Assembly (NCBI GenBank): GCA_017631855.1
Contig: JAGBSP010000039.1
Coordinates: 1-34,208 of the forward strand
Length of the DNA: 34,208 nucleotides
Direction: 5' to 3'
Source of the DNA: Clostridia bacterium
GTDB taxonomy: Bacteria; Bacillota; Clostridia; Oscillospirales; CAG-272
Part shown: positions 1 through 6,232 of the stretch, in pieces
Numbering within the stretch: position 1 is the first letter of the stretch
Layout of the letters: each line of letters starts with the position of its first letter
Notes under the pieces: model-generated
Database searches by the model: none
What the model was told of the DNA's origin: nothing
Seen by the model: only the letters and a program-made list of their open reading frames with translations
Position numbers and translations under genes: made by a program

Positions 1-1
1 G

Positions 2-337
2 ATTGAAGAGCTGAGAAGAGAATACTACTTTGGAGAGAACAGTCCATTGGTATGCGATGAACACGGTGGCGTGACGAATCCCGAACGATTTCGCAGAAGA
101 TACCACCGGCTGCTCGAAGGAGCGGGGATTGAGAGCAAGGGGTTGCACGCACTCCGACATACCTTCGCGACTAACCTCGTCAACGGAGTCAAGCAACCCG
201 ACGGAACACTCAAGGCACTCACCGTCAAGCAAGTAGCAGACTTGCTCGGACACTCTACTACGCAGGTGACGGAGATGTACTATGTGAAAAGGGATATGTC
301 AATGCTCGATGGAATTACCAATGACTTCTGCCTGTGA
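2..337 (+). CDS. Tyrosine recombinase/integrase, C-terminal part (cut by window edge)
   Basis: An open frame enters from the left edge and ends at a TGA at 335-337; the N-terminus lies outside the window. The visible part is the end of the catalytic domain of a phage-type tyrosine recombinase, which cuts and rejoins DNA at attachment sites. It shows the HxxR box (HALRHTFATN), the GH box (LGHST) and the nucleophile tyrosine in TEMYYVKRD. The first Arg of the R-K-HxxR-H-Y set would lie upstream. A TTG at 47 could be taken for a start, but the frame is open with integrase-like sequence before it. It is the only recombination gene seen and lies in an accessory edge that ends at a tRNA gene, so it probably belongs to an integrative element or its remnant. 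Whether the full gene is intact cannot be judged here. Confidence 0.85.
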   Translation: MEELRREYYFGENSPLVCDEHGGVTNPERFRRRYHRLLEGAGIESKGLHALRHTFATNLVNGVKQPDGTLKALTVKQVADLLGHSTTQVTEMYYVKRDMSMLDGITNDFCL

Positions 338-340
338 AAA

Positions 341-389
341 ATGTACCTTCTCGCTTATAAAGTTGGATTTTATAAGCGAGAAGGTACAT
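341..389 (+). terminator. 21-bp perfect inverted repeat after the integrase
   Basis: Arms 341-361 and 369-389 are perfectly complementary (21 bp) around a 7-nt loop, starting 3 nt after the integrase stop. No long T-run follows, only AAAATTTT. It probably ends integrase transcription, but so long a perfect stem could also be a recombinase or protein binding site. Confidence 0.6.
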
Positions 390-401
390 AAAATTTTGGA
401 G

Positions 402-414
402 TTAACACACCTTA
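402..414 (+). repeat. Short direct repeat flanking the hipBA cassette (copy 1)
   Basis: TTAACACACCTTA here and TTAACACACGTTA at 2028-2040 match at 12 of 13 positions and bracket the promoter, hipB, hipA and terminator. They could be the ends of an inserted cassette. So short a match in AT-rich DNA can also arise by chance. Confidence 0.25.
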
Positions 415-452
415 TTATAAAAAAGAGAATTTGAATTTTTCAAAAAAATATA

Positions 453-481
453 TTGACATTATGTCGGTATACCGTTATAAT
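453..481 (+). promoter_or_regulatory. Sigma-A promoter of the hipBA pair
   Basis: A consensus -35 TTGACA (453-458) and consensus -10 TATAAT (476-481) are separated by exactly 17 bp. The hipB-like start codon follows 17 nt after the -10, so the 5' leader is very short. A perfect palindrome sits in the spacer. Confidence 0.85.
465..474. promoter_or_regulatory. Putative HipB operator palindrome in the promoter spacer
   Basis: CGGTATACCG is a perfect 10-bp palindrome between the -35 and -10 of the hipBA promoter. A dimeric HTH protein bound here would block RNA polymerase. This fits the autorepression known for HipB-type antitoxins. The assignment is by position only. Confidence 0.5.
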
Positions 482-498
482 GGTAATGAGGTGATGGT

Positions 499-921
499 AT
501 GAAAATCAGCAGTATCTTGAAGAAAAAGAAAATGACCAAATATCAGCTTGCCAAAGTGAGTCACGTTCCATACGCAACATTAAACGATATTTTGAGTGGA
601 AAAACCAAAATCACGAAGTGCTCGGCGGAGACATTATATAAGCTTGCGAAGGCTCTTGAAGTATCTATGGAAAGTCTCATTGAAACCGAAATAAAAAGAG
701 CGCAACAGCAGCGCGAAAGGGAACGGTCGTATGAGTACGGTCTGCCGACCTATTTGCAACACGACTTGGATATGTACAAGAAAGGATTGGAAGATAATTC
801 TTCGTTGCTTGACTGCTTATGGGGAGAGCTGTACGGAAGCATTAATATGGCGGAAATCAGTGAAGGATCAATTTCCGCAGAGCATGCGAATTATTTAAGA
901 CAAAAGTATTTGTGGAGATAA
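499..921 (+). CDS. XRE-family HTH protein, HipB-like antitoxin
   Basis: A 140-residue protein with an N-terminal Cro/C1-type helix-turn-helix (about residues 3-60, including YQLAKVSHVPYATLNDILSG). The ATG at 499 follows the RBS AATGAGGTG. The gene stops 3 nt before the HipA-like kinase gene, so the two are co-transcribed and probably translationally coupled. By analogy with HipBA pairs, it should bind and neutralise the kinase and repress the shared promoter, where a palindrome lies between -35 and -10. Residues 65-140 form a charged C-terminal extension (QQQRERERS, then a helical stretch ending in YLWR) beyond the usual DNA-binding core. I do not recognise this part; it may contact the kinase. 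The DNA is more AT-rich than the housekeeping genes, which fits horizontal acquisition. The HTH is sure; the antitoxin role is inferred from the neighbour. Confidence 0.8.
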   Translation: MKISSILKKKKMTKYQLAKVSHVPYATLNDILSGKTKITKCSAETLYKLAKALEVSMESLIETEIKRAQQQRERERSYEYGLPTYLQHDLDMYKKGLEDNSSLLDCLWGELYGSINMAEISEGSISAEHANYLRQKYLWR

Positions 922-924
922 AAT

Positions 925-1836
925 ATGATCGATTTTACAAATTGCGAGAGAATTTTAAGTAAAGCATATAACGGAGCGAATGGAAAAAAGATTGCGGTTT
1001 CCTATCAAGGGATACAGTATATGCTGAAATTCCCTCCGTCAGGCGCGGCGAAGAAGACGAATCTTTCATACACCAACAGCTGTATCAGTGAGTATATTGG
1101 AAGCAATATTTTTAATATGCTTGGACTTGAAGCGCAGAAAACGATTCTTGGAACATACGATGTTGGCGGAAAAACAAAGATCGTGTGTGCTTGCAGGGAT
1201 TTTACGGCAGACGGTATGGATTTTTATGATTTTTGTTCGATCAAAAATACGGTCATAGATTCGGGACATGAGGGAACCGGAACCGAATTGGAAGAGATTT
1301 TGGAATCGATAGAAAAGCAGGTATATGTCAACCCCGTAGATGTAATGGAACATTTTTGGGATATGTTTGTTGTCGATGCATTCCTTGGAAACTTTGACCG
1401 GCACAACGGAAACTGGGGATTCTTAGTGGATCGAAATGCAAATACAGCAGAAATTGCTCCGATCTTTGACTGTGGAAGTTGCTTGCTACCGCAAGCCGAT
1501 GAAACCGTAATGAAAAATGTTTTGTCCAACGAAGATGAAATGAATGCTCGAGTATATCAATTCCCAACCTCGGCGATTAAGTTGGATAACGCCAAGATCA
1601 ACTATTATGATTTCCTTATGTCGGAAGACAATGAGGCTTGTAATGAAGCGCTTGCACGGATTGTCCCGAGAATCAATATGCAAGAAGTAGAAGCGCTGAT
1701 CGAAGCTATCCCGTGTATCTCGGACTTGCAGAAAGAATTTTATATTGCATATTTGCACGCAAGATATGAGAATATCCTTCTTCCCGCATATGAACAAATT
1801 ATGGGAGAAGATGAAGGTATGTCATTGACGATGTGA
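925..1836 (+). CDS. HipA-like (CtkA-type) Ser/Thr protein kinase toxin
   Basis: A 303-residue protein with the catalytic marks of the HipA/CtkA kinase fold. There is a candidate ATP-binding lysine in YMLKFP (residue 35), a catalytic loop in GNFDRHNGNWGF (Asp158, Asn163), and a metal-binding Asp182 in APIFDCGSC, equivalent to the DFG aspartate. The single-domain length and the NFDRHNGNWG loop resemble Helicobacter CtkA-like kinases more than the roughly 440-residue E. coli HipA, which has an extra N-terminal lobe domain. HipA-family toxins phosphorylate cytosolic targets such as glutamyl-tRNA synthetase and induce dormancy; the target here is unknown. The ATG at 925 follows a TGGAGA site that overlaps the end of the hipB-like gene. 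A rho-independent terminator follows 47 nt after the stop. No obvious frame damage is seen, so the kinase looks intact. Confidence 0.85.
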   Translation: MIDFTNCERILSKAYNGANGKKIAVSYQGIQYMLKFPPSGAAKKTNLSYTNSCISEYIGSNIFNMLGLEAQKTILGTYDVGGKTKIVCACRDFTADGMDFYDFCSIKNTVIDSGHEGTGTELEEILESIEKQVYVNPVDVMEHFWDMFVVDAFLGNFDRHNGNWGFLVDRNANTAEIAPIFDCGSCLLPQADETVMKNVLSNEDEMNARVYQFPTSAIKLDNAKINYYDFLMSEDNEACNEALARIVPRINMQEVEALIEAIPCISDLQKEFYIAYLHARYENILLPAYEQIMGEDEGMSLTM

Positions 1837-1882
1837 GGGAGATATCGCATATCAAAATTTGATACGCAGTAAACAAAGAAAA

Positions 1883-1911
1883 GGCGGCTCTCTTGGAGAG
1901 CCGTCTTTTTT
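1883..1911 (+). terminator. Rho-independent terminator of hipBA
   Basis: GGCGGCTCTC and GAGAGCCGTC pair around a short loop and are followed by a T-run. It lies just downstream of the hipA-like stop codon on the same strand. Confidence 0.85.
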
Positions 1912-2129
1912 CGTTGTGTTCAGTTTGATTTGAGCATAAATCAATGAAGAATTTAATTTTTTTGCGAGGATATTGATGCTCGATTGATGATCGTGATGCT
2001 TTTTTGATGCTGTACCAAACGGAAACATTAACACACGTTAGGATTTTTGGCACGGTAATGCTCTTTTGTCCGTGATGAGTTTTGGGAAATTTTTAGAGAA
2101 ATTGGCGTTTTGGACAGAAAAACACTAGA
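1912..2129. other. Gene-free stretch with helically phased TTGATG repeats
   Basis: No credible gene is seen. TTGATG occurs at 1973, 1984 and 2004, and GTGATG at 1993, a spacing of 11, 9 and 11 bp (about one helical turn). Copy 2 of the short direct repeat also lies here. The phasing suggests arrayed binding on one DNA face, for example integrase arm sites or a regulator, but no protein can be assigned. Confidence 0.35.
2028..2040 (+). repeat. Short direct repeat flanking the hipBA cassette (copy 2)
   Basis: TTAACACACGTTA pairs with the copy at 402-414, with one mismatch. Together they enclose the toxin-antitoxin unit. Support is limited to this similarity and placement. Confidence 0.25.
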
Positions 2130-2172
2130 AAACACCAGAAAAAAGAAAAACCGAAGCCATTTGGCTTCGGTT
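2130..2172 (-). terminator. Rho-independent terminator of tRNA-Trp
   Basis: On the minus strand an 11-bp stem (AACCGAAGCCA, 2149-2159, with 2162-2172) is followed by a T-rich tract. It starts one nucleotide past the CCA end of the tRNA and looks native to that gene. Confidence 0.85.
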
Positions 2173-2173
2173 A

Positions 2174-2249
2174 TGGCAGGGGCAGGAGGATTCGAACCCG
2201 CGACCCACGGTTTTGGAGACCGGTACTCTACCAGCTGAGCTATACCCCT
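2174..2249 (-). tRNA. tRNA-Trp (anticodon CCA)
   Basis: A 76-nt cloverleaf on the minus strand. The acceptor stem is AGGGGTA with TGCCCCT, followed by discriminator G and an encoded CCA. The D arm includes AGCTCAGCTGGTAGAGT, the anticodon loop is CTCCAAA giving CCA, and the T arm carries GGTTCGAATCC. A strong promoter lies upstream and a terminator directly downstream. The 3' end faces the hipBA/integrase region, the orientation typical of a tRNA used as an attachment site. No copy of the 3' end is present elsewhere in this window. Confidence 0.97.
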
Positions 2250-2267
2250 GTGTCATTTGACCGTATT

Positions 2268-2296
2268 ATTATATCACATCTTTTTTCGTTTTGCAA
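2268..2296 (-). promoter_or_regulatory. Promoter of tRNA-Trp
   Basis: On the minus strand a -35 TTGCAA (2291-2296) and a consensus -10 TATAAT (2268-2273) are 17 bp apart. The mature tRNA 5' end is 19 nt downstream of the -10. Confidence 0.85.
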
Positions 2297-2328
2297 TACT
2301 TTTTTGAAATTTCTTTGATTATTTTTTT

Positions 2329-2360
2329 CGGGGCTTCTTTCGAAGCCCCGTTCTTTTTTT
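2329..2360 (+). terminator. Hairpin with T-run on the plus strand, between dut and tRNA-Trp
   Basis: CGGGGCTTC and GAAGCCCCG form a 9-bp stem, followed on the plus strand by TTCTTTTTTTTA. Both neighbouring genes are on the minus strand. Read in the minus direction the hairpin is followed by A-runs rather than T-runs. As an intrinsic terminator it therefore points against the dut transcript and would stop plus-strand read-through. Confidence 0.55.
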
Positions 2361-2803
2361 TATTTCGTTCCCGTGCTTCCGAATCCGCCCGCACCTCTTG
2401 CGGTGTCGTTCAGTTCTTCCACGACGGTGAATTCTGCCGCATAGTAGGGAGCAAACACGATCTGTGCGATTCTCTCTCCGTCGGCAATCGATTGCTCGCT
2501 CGTTCCGTGGTTATGGAGTGCGACCATGATCTCTCCGCGGTAATCGCTATCGATGACTCCGACCTTATTGGCGGGAGCGAGTCCTTTTTTTGAGGCAAGT
2601 CCGCTTCTCGCGTAAATCAGTCCGACGAGTCCCTCGGGGATCTCCATCGCAATTCCCGTATGAATCAGCTTGGTTTCTCCTGCTGCGATCGTCACCTCTC
2701 CCGCTTCACACGCGTAGAGGTCGGCTCCTGCCGCTGCGGTCGAGCCGTAGGTGGGAACTTTGGCATTTTCGTTCAGTTTTTTGATATTCATAGCAAAGCT
2801 CAT
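2360..2803 (-). CDS. dut: dUTP diphosphatase (dUTPase)
   Basis: A 147-residue trimeric-type dUTPase, which hydrolyses dUTP to dUMP and pyrophosphate in the cytosol. This keeps uracil out of DNA and supplies dUMP for thymidylate synthesis. All five family motifs are present in order: AGADLYA, ARSGLASKKG, GVIDSDYRGE with the catalytic Asp, ERIAQIVFAP, and the glycine-rich C-terminal RGAGGFGSTG that closes over the substrate. Length is normal. The first ATG is favoured because AAAGGAG lies 10 nt before it; the in-frame ATG four codons later would be 22 nt away. The gene starts 15 nt after the end of mnmE and its RBS touches the mnmE stop, so the two form an operon. A hairpin of the wrong polarity for this strand follows the stop. 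Confidence 0.95.
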   Translation of the reverse strand: MSFAMNIKKLNENAKVPTYGSTAAAGADLYACEAGEVTIAAGETKLIHTGIAMEIPEGLVGLIYARSGLASKKGLAPANKVGVIDSDYRGEIMVALHNHGTSEQSIADGERIAQIVFAPYYAAEFTVVEELNDTARGAGGFGSTGTK

Positions 2804-2818
2804 TGTAGTCTATCTCCT

Positions 2819-4201
2819 TTATTTTCCAACGCAGAATTTTGAAAAGATTTCTCCGACGATCTCCTCTCCGAGTTCGCGTCCGTCGACCTCTCCGAGTGAG
2901 GAGAGCGCCTGCTCGATTCCAATGCAGCAGAGGTCGAGCGGCATTGCGGCTCTGAGGTCGCCGAGCGATGCCTTGAGCGATTCCTCTGCGAGCTTCAGCG
3001 CGGCGTACTGTCTTGCTCCCGTGACAACCGCGTCGCTTTCGACGTTGATTTCTCGGTCGATAAAGAGCGTATCGATCAGTTCGGCAAGCTTCTCAAAGCC
3101 CTCTCCGTTCTTGGCGGATACCGTAACGGTATCGGGGAACGCTTCCTTGATCGGGGCGAGGTCGCAGTTTCCCGTAAGGTCGTTTTTGTTGAGGAGTGCA
3201 ATGCGGGGGAGCTCGGTTGCGCTGACCTCTTGGCAGAGTGCGAGATCCTCGTCTGAGAGGGGACGGGAGGTGTCAAAAACGGCGAGAATCAGTCCCGCGT
3301 TTGCCATTTCTGCTTTGGTTCGCTCAATTCCGATGCTTTCGACCCGATCGTCGGTTTCGCGGAGTCCTGCCGTATCGCAGAGGCGGAGCAGGGTTTTTCC
3401 CATCGTTGCATTTTCACGAAGGACGTCTCTCGTCGTACCCTCGACGTCGGTGACGATGGCGGCATCGTAGCCGAGAATTCGGTTATAGACCGAGCTCTTT
3501 CCCGCGTTGGTTCGTCCGCAGATGACGGTGGGAATTCCCTCGGTAATCGCTTGTCCCGTTCGGTAAGTACTCGCGAGCCGATCGATTTTTTTGGTTACCG
3601 TTTCGATCGATTCGATCATTTCGTCGCGGCTCATTTCGGCAAGATCCTCTTCGGGGAAGTCGATGGCGGCAAAGACCGAGGTCATCACAGCTCGGAGCTC
3701 AAGGTAGAGTTCTTCGGTCTTTTTGGAAAGATAGCCGCGGACACCGCCTCTTGCGAGCCGCATTTGAGCGTTGGTCTGTGCCTCGAGCAGATTTCCGAGC
3801 GCCTCTGCCTCGGAAAGCTTCATCTTGCCCGAAACGTATGCCCGTCGGGTAAATTCTCCCGCTTCTGCATGGCGTGCGCCTGCAAGCAATGCGGCTTCGA
3901 GGACCGCTCTTGTGACAAGAATTCCGCCGTGGCAGGTGATTTCGACGGTATCCTCTCCCGTAAAGGAGTGGGGCGCCTTGAAATAGACCGCCATTCCATC
4001 ATCGAGGTCATATCCGTCGGGACGGTGGATCTCTCCGTAGGAAAGCCTTCCACAGGGAAGTGCGGAGAGCGGTTGTTTTGATGCGGGGGTAAAGATTGTC
4101 TCACCGATGCGGAGCGCGTCGTCTCCGCTGATTCGGATCATTGCGACGCCGCCCTTTCCCGCGGGGGTACTGACGGCGGCAATGGTATCGAGAATTTTCA
4201 T
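2819..4201 (-). CDS. mnmE: tRNA modification GTPase MnmE (TrmE)
   Basis: A 460-residue GTPase that, with MnmG, installs the 5-carboxymethylaminomethyl group on U34 of certain tRNAs, aiding decoding of purine-ending codons. The N-terminal formyl-THF-binding domain begins MKILDTIAAVSTPAGKGG. The G domain inserted in the helical domain carries G1 GRTNAGKSS (residues 229-237), the G2 sequence GTTRD, G3 DTAGL, G4 NKND and a G5 SAKNGEG. The C-terminus ends in FCVGK, the MnmE signature whose Cys is needed for modification. The frame is open 96 nt further upstream, but the ATG at 4201 is preceded by AAGGAGATACCT and matches the family start. It heads a two-gene unit with dut. MnmG is not in the window. 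Confidence 0.96.
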   Translation of the reverse strand: MKILDTIAAVSTPAGKGGVAMIRISGDDALRIGETIFTPASKQPLSALPCGRLSYGEIHRPDGYDLDDGMAVYFKAPHSFTGEDTVEITCHGGILVTRAVLEAALLAGARHAEAGEFTRRAYVSGKMKLSEAEALGNLLEAQTNAQMRLARGGVRGYLSKKTEELYLELRAVMTSVFAAIDFPEEDLAEMSRDEMIESIETVTKKIDRLASTYRTGQAITEGIPTVICGRTNAGKSSVYNRILGYDAAIVTDVEGTTRDVLRENATMGKTLLRLCDTAGLRETDDRVESIGIERTKAEMANAGLILAVFDTSRPLSDEDLALCQEVSATELPRIALLNKNDLTGNCDLAPIKEAFPDTVTVSAKNGEGFEKLAELIDTLFIDREINVESDAVVTGARQYAALKLAEESLKASLGDLRAAMPLDLCCIGIEQALSSLGEVDGRELGEEIVGEIFSKFCVGK

Positions 4202-4228
4202 AGGTATCTCCTTAGGTAAAAGAGGAAT

Positions 4229-4250
4229 GGGTGCCGCAAGCACGGCACCC
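4229..4250. terminator. Hairpin between the small membrane protein gene and mnmE
   Basis: GGGTGCCG and CGGCACCC form an 8-bp GC-rich stem with a 6-nt loop. The minus-strand flank (ATTCCTCTTTT) is only weakly T-rich, while the plus-strand side has GTTCGTTTTT. It probably separates the upstream small gene from mnmE, but its polarity is ambiguous. Confidence 0.5.
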
Positions 4251-4268
4251 GTTCGTTTTTGGTTTTGC

Positions 4269-4475
4269 TTACGCCTCGATCTCCTCTGCGTCCTCAATCA
4301 AGAGATCGCAGTCATCGCATTCGTCGAGCAGATCGTCACAATCGTAAACGAGGTCCTCGGAATACTTCTTGATAAGCTTGTAGATAACGAAAGCAATTGC
4401 GCTTGCTACAGCAACGGCAGCAACGCTGATGGCAATGATCTTGCCATAGTTGGTCTTTTTCTTAAAGAAATGCAT
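4269..4475 (-). CDS. Small single-pass membrane protein with Cys/Asp-rich tail
   Basis: A 68-residue protein of unknown function. It has a short basic N-terminus (HFFKKKTNYGK), one hydrophobic segment at about residues 12-33 (ISVAAVAVASAIAFVIY), a basic stop-transfer KLIKK, then a strongly acidic tail with three cysteines (DCDDLLDECDDCD). The positive-inside rule is ambiguous because both flanks are basic. The gene is real: AAGGAGG lies 7 nt before the ATG and a sigma-A promoter lies upstream. It is transcribed alone, with a hairpin before mnmE. The tail composition resembles the Cys/Asp stretch of the protein at 31455-31895, suggesting metal binding, but this is compositional likeness only. 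Confidence 0.75.
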   Translation of the reverse strand: MHFFKKKTNYGKIIAISVAAVAVASAIAFVIYKLIKKYSEDLVYDCDDLLDECDDCDLLIEDAEEIEA

Positions 4476-4523
4476 GATAAATCCTCCTTATATCGATAGA
4501 TCAAAAAATGATTTATTACTTAT

Positions 4524-4551
4524 AGTATATCATATTTTTTGTAAATTGCAA
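4524..4551 (-). promoter_or_regulatory. Promoter of the small membrane protein gene
   Basis: On the minus strand a -35 TTGCAA (4546-4551) and -10 TATACT (4524-4529) are 16 bp apart, about 48 nt before the start codon. It is divergent from the promoter at 4597-4625. Confidence 0.7.
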
Positions 4552-4596
4552 GAACATTCTAAAAATTTTTTAAATTTTTTAACATTTTGAAAAGGC

Positions 4597-4625
4597 TTGA
4601 TTTTCCAAAAAAAATATGGTACAAT
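4597..4625 (+). promoter_or_regulatory. Promoter of the DUF1538/PII-like operon
   Basis: A -35 TTGATT (4597-4602) and -10 TACAAT (4620-4625) are 17 bp apart, 39 nt upstream of the DUF1538 start. The surroundings are very AT-rich. Confidence 0.7.
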
Positions 4626-4664
4626 AAATTAAAATTATTAAGAAATAAAAGAAAGGAGAAGAAG

Positions 4665-6221
4665 ATGCGTTTTTTGGATAAGACGGTATTGACGGAAAAG
4701 ATCGTCGAGGCACTTTCGTCGGTGCTTCCCGTGACGGGCATCGTGCTTTTATTGCTCGTAACGATTGCTCCCGTTTCTGCCGCAATGCTTCTTTCTTTTT
4801 TGATCGGAGCGGTGCTTTTGATCGTTGGTATGGGACTTTTTAACCTCGGTGCGGAGAGCGCGATGACTCCGATGGGAGAATACGTCGGCTCGAAGATGAC
4901 GACGTCTCGAAAGCTTTGGTTGATCATTTTCGTTTCGTTCTTCGTCGGATTGATGATCACGGTATCCGAGCCAGACCTTCAGGTACTTGCGACGCAGTTG
5001 CCCGATATTCCGAACATGGTGCTGATTCTAACGGTGGGCGTTGGCGTGGGACTTTTCCTTGTGATCTCGATGCTTCGCGTGCTGTTCCGCATTCGTTTGA
5101 AATACTTACTGCTGTTCTTTTATATGGTTGTATTTGCTTTGATTGCCTTTGTTCCCGAGGGCTTTCGTGCCGTATCCTTTGATTCGGGCGGTGTGACGAC
5201 AGGACCGATGACCGTGCCCTTTATTATGGCTCTTGGCGTCGGTGTTGCGTCGATTACTGCCTCCGGAGGAGATGGTGACGACAACTTCGGTATGGTGGCG
5301 CTTTGCTCGGTAGGACCGATTCTTGCCGTGATGATTCTTGGACTGATTTACAACGTCGAAGGGCAGGCAGCCCCCTCATATCCTTCGATTACAGTAGATT
5401 CTTCGCGTGATATTTTTGGACTTTTCTTTGAGGAAATTCCGCATTATATGTTGGAAATGTTGATCGCGCTCGGTCCGATCGTGGTCTTTTATCTTGTATT
5501 CCGTTGGCTGACCGGTGGACGCGGGCAGGACGGCTTTGGAAAAACGATGGTGGGTGTCGGCTATACCTACGTCGGACTCGTGCTATTCCTGACGGGTGTG
5601 AATGTTGGCTTTATGCCCTTGGGTAATCATCTCGGCGCATCGCTTGGCTCGTCCGAGCTTCGCTGGGTCATTGTTCCGCTTGGAATGATCATCGGTTACT
5701 TTATCGTTTCCGCCGAGCCTGCGGTGCACGTGCTGACAAAGCAGGTTGAGGATGTGACAGCGGGTACGATTCCCGGAAAGGTGCTCAAAAACGCGCTTTC
5801 CATCGGTGTTGCGGTATCGGTTGGTATTGCGATGTTCCGCGTGCTGACGGGTGTTTCCATTCTTTGGATTATTCTTCCCGGCTATGTGATCGCTTTGGCG
5901 CTGACCTTCTTTGTTCCCGATATTTTTACCTCGATCGCATTTGACTCGGGTGGCGTTGCGTCGGGACCGATGACAGCGACCTTCCTTCTGCCCTTTGCGA
6001 TGGGAGCGAGCGCGGCGGTTGGCGGCAGTGCGGGGGACGCGTTTGGCGTGATCGCATTGGTTGCGATGACTCCCCTGATCGCGATTCAAATTTTGGGTCT
6101 GGTATATCGCATCCGTTCCGCAAAGCAAAAGGCAACCGAAGAGATTTTTGCGGAAGAAGAAATTTTGGGAGAAGTACCTCTTATGACGGACGAAGAGTCC
6201 GAGGACGTGATCGAACTGTGA
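4665..6221 (+). CDS. DUF1538 family polytopic membrane protein (duplicated)
   Basis: A 518-residue, very hydrophobic protein with about a dozen predicted membrane segments. I recognise the DUF1538 repeat, whose function is unknown. The two halves are copies. SFDSGGVTTGPMT (residues 171-183) is matched by AFDSGGVASGPMT (425-437). SEPD at 101 is matched by SAEP at 349, and the glycine-rich stretches after residues 190 and 444 both end near ILGL(I/V)Y. Such internal pseudo-symmetry with conserved Asp, Ser and Gly is typical of transporters, so transport of a small ion or solute is a reasonable inference. The ATG at 4665 is chosen because GAAAGGAG precedes it; an upstream in-frame start would put a lysine-rich stretch before it and overlap the promoter. 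The C-terminus is an acidic cytosolic tail. The PII-like gene starts 11 nt after the stop. Confidence 0.85.
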   Translation: MRFLDKTVLTEKIVEALSSVLPVTGIVLLLLVTIAPVSAAMLLSFLIGAVLLIVGMGLFNLGAESAMTPMGEYVGSKMTTSRKLWLIIFVSFFVGLMITVSEPDLQVLATQLPDIPNMVLILTVGVGVGLFLVISMLRVLFRIRLKYLLLFFYMVVFALIAFVPEGFRAVSFDSGGVTTGPMTVPFIMALGVGVASITASGGDGDDNFGMVALCSVGPILAVMILGLIYNVEGQAAPSYPSITVDSSRDIFGLFFEEIPHYMLEMLIALGPIVVFYLVFRWLTGGRGQDGFGKTMVGVGYTYVGLVLFLTGVNVGFMPLGNHLGASLGSSELRWVIVPLGMIIGYFIVSAEPAVHVLTKQVEDVTAGTIPGKVLKNALSIGVAVSVGIAMFRVLTGVSILWIILPGYVIALALTFFVPDIFTSIAFDSGGVASGPMTATFLLPFAMGASAAVGGSAGDAFGVIALVAMTPLIAIQILGLVYRIRSAKQKATEEIFAEEEILGEVPLMTDEESEDVIEL

Positions 6222-6232
6222 CGGAGGCAAAA

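Noticed and set aside
1799..2053. An 84-codon minus-strand frame overlapping the hipA-like stop and its terminator
   Set aside because: It crosses a clear terminator hairpin, has no RBS and no recognisable sequence.
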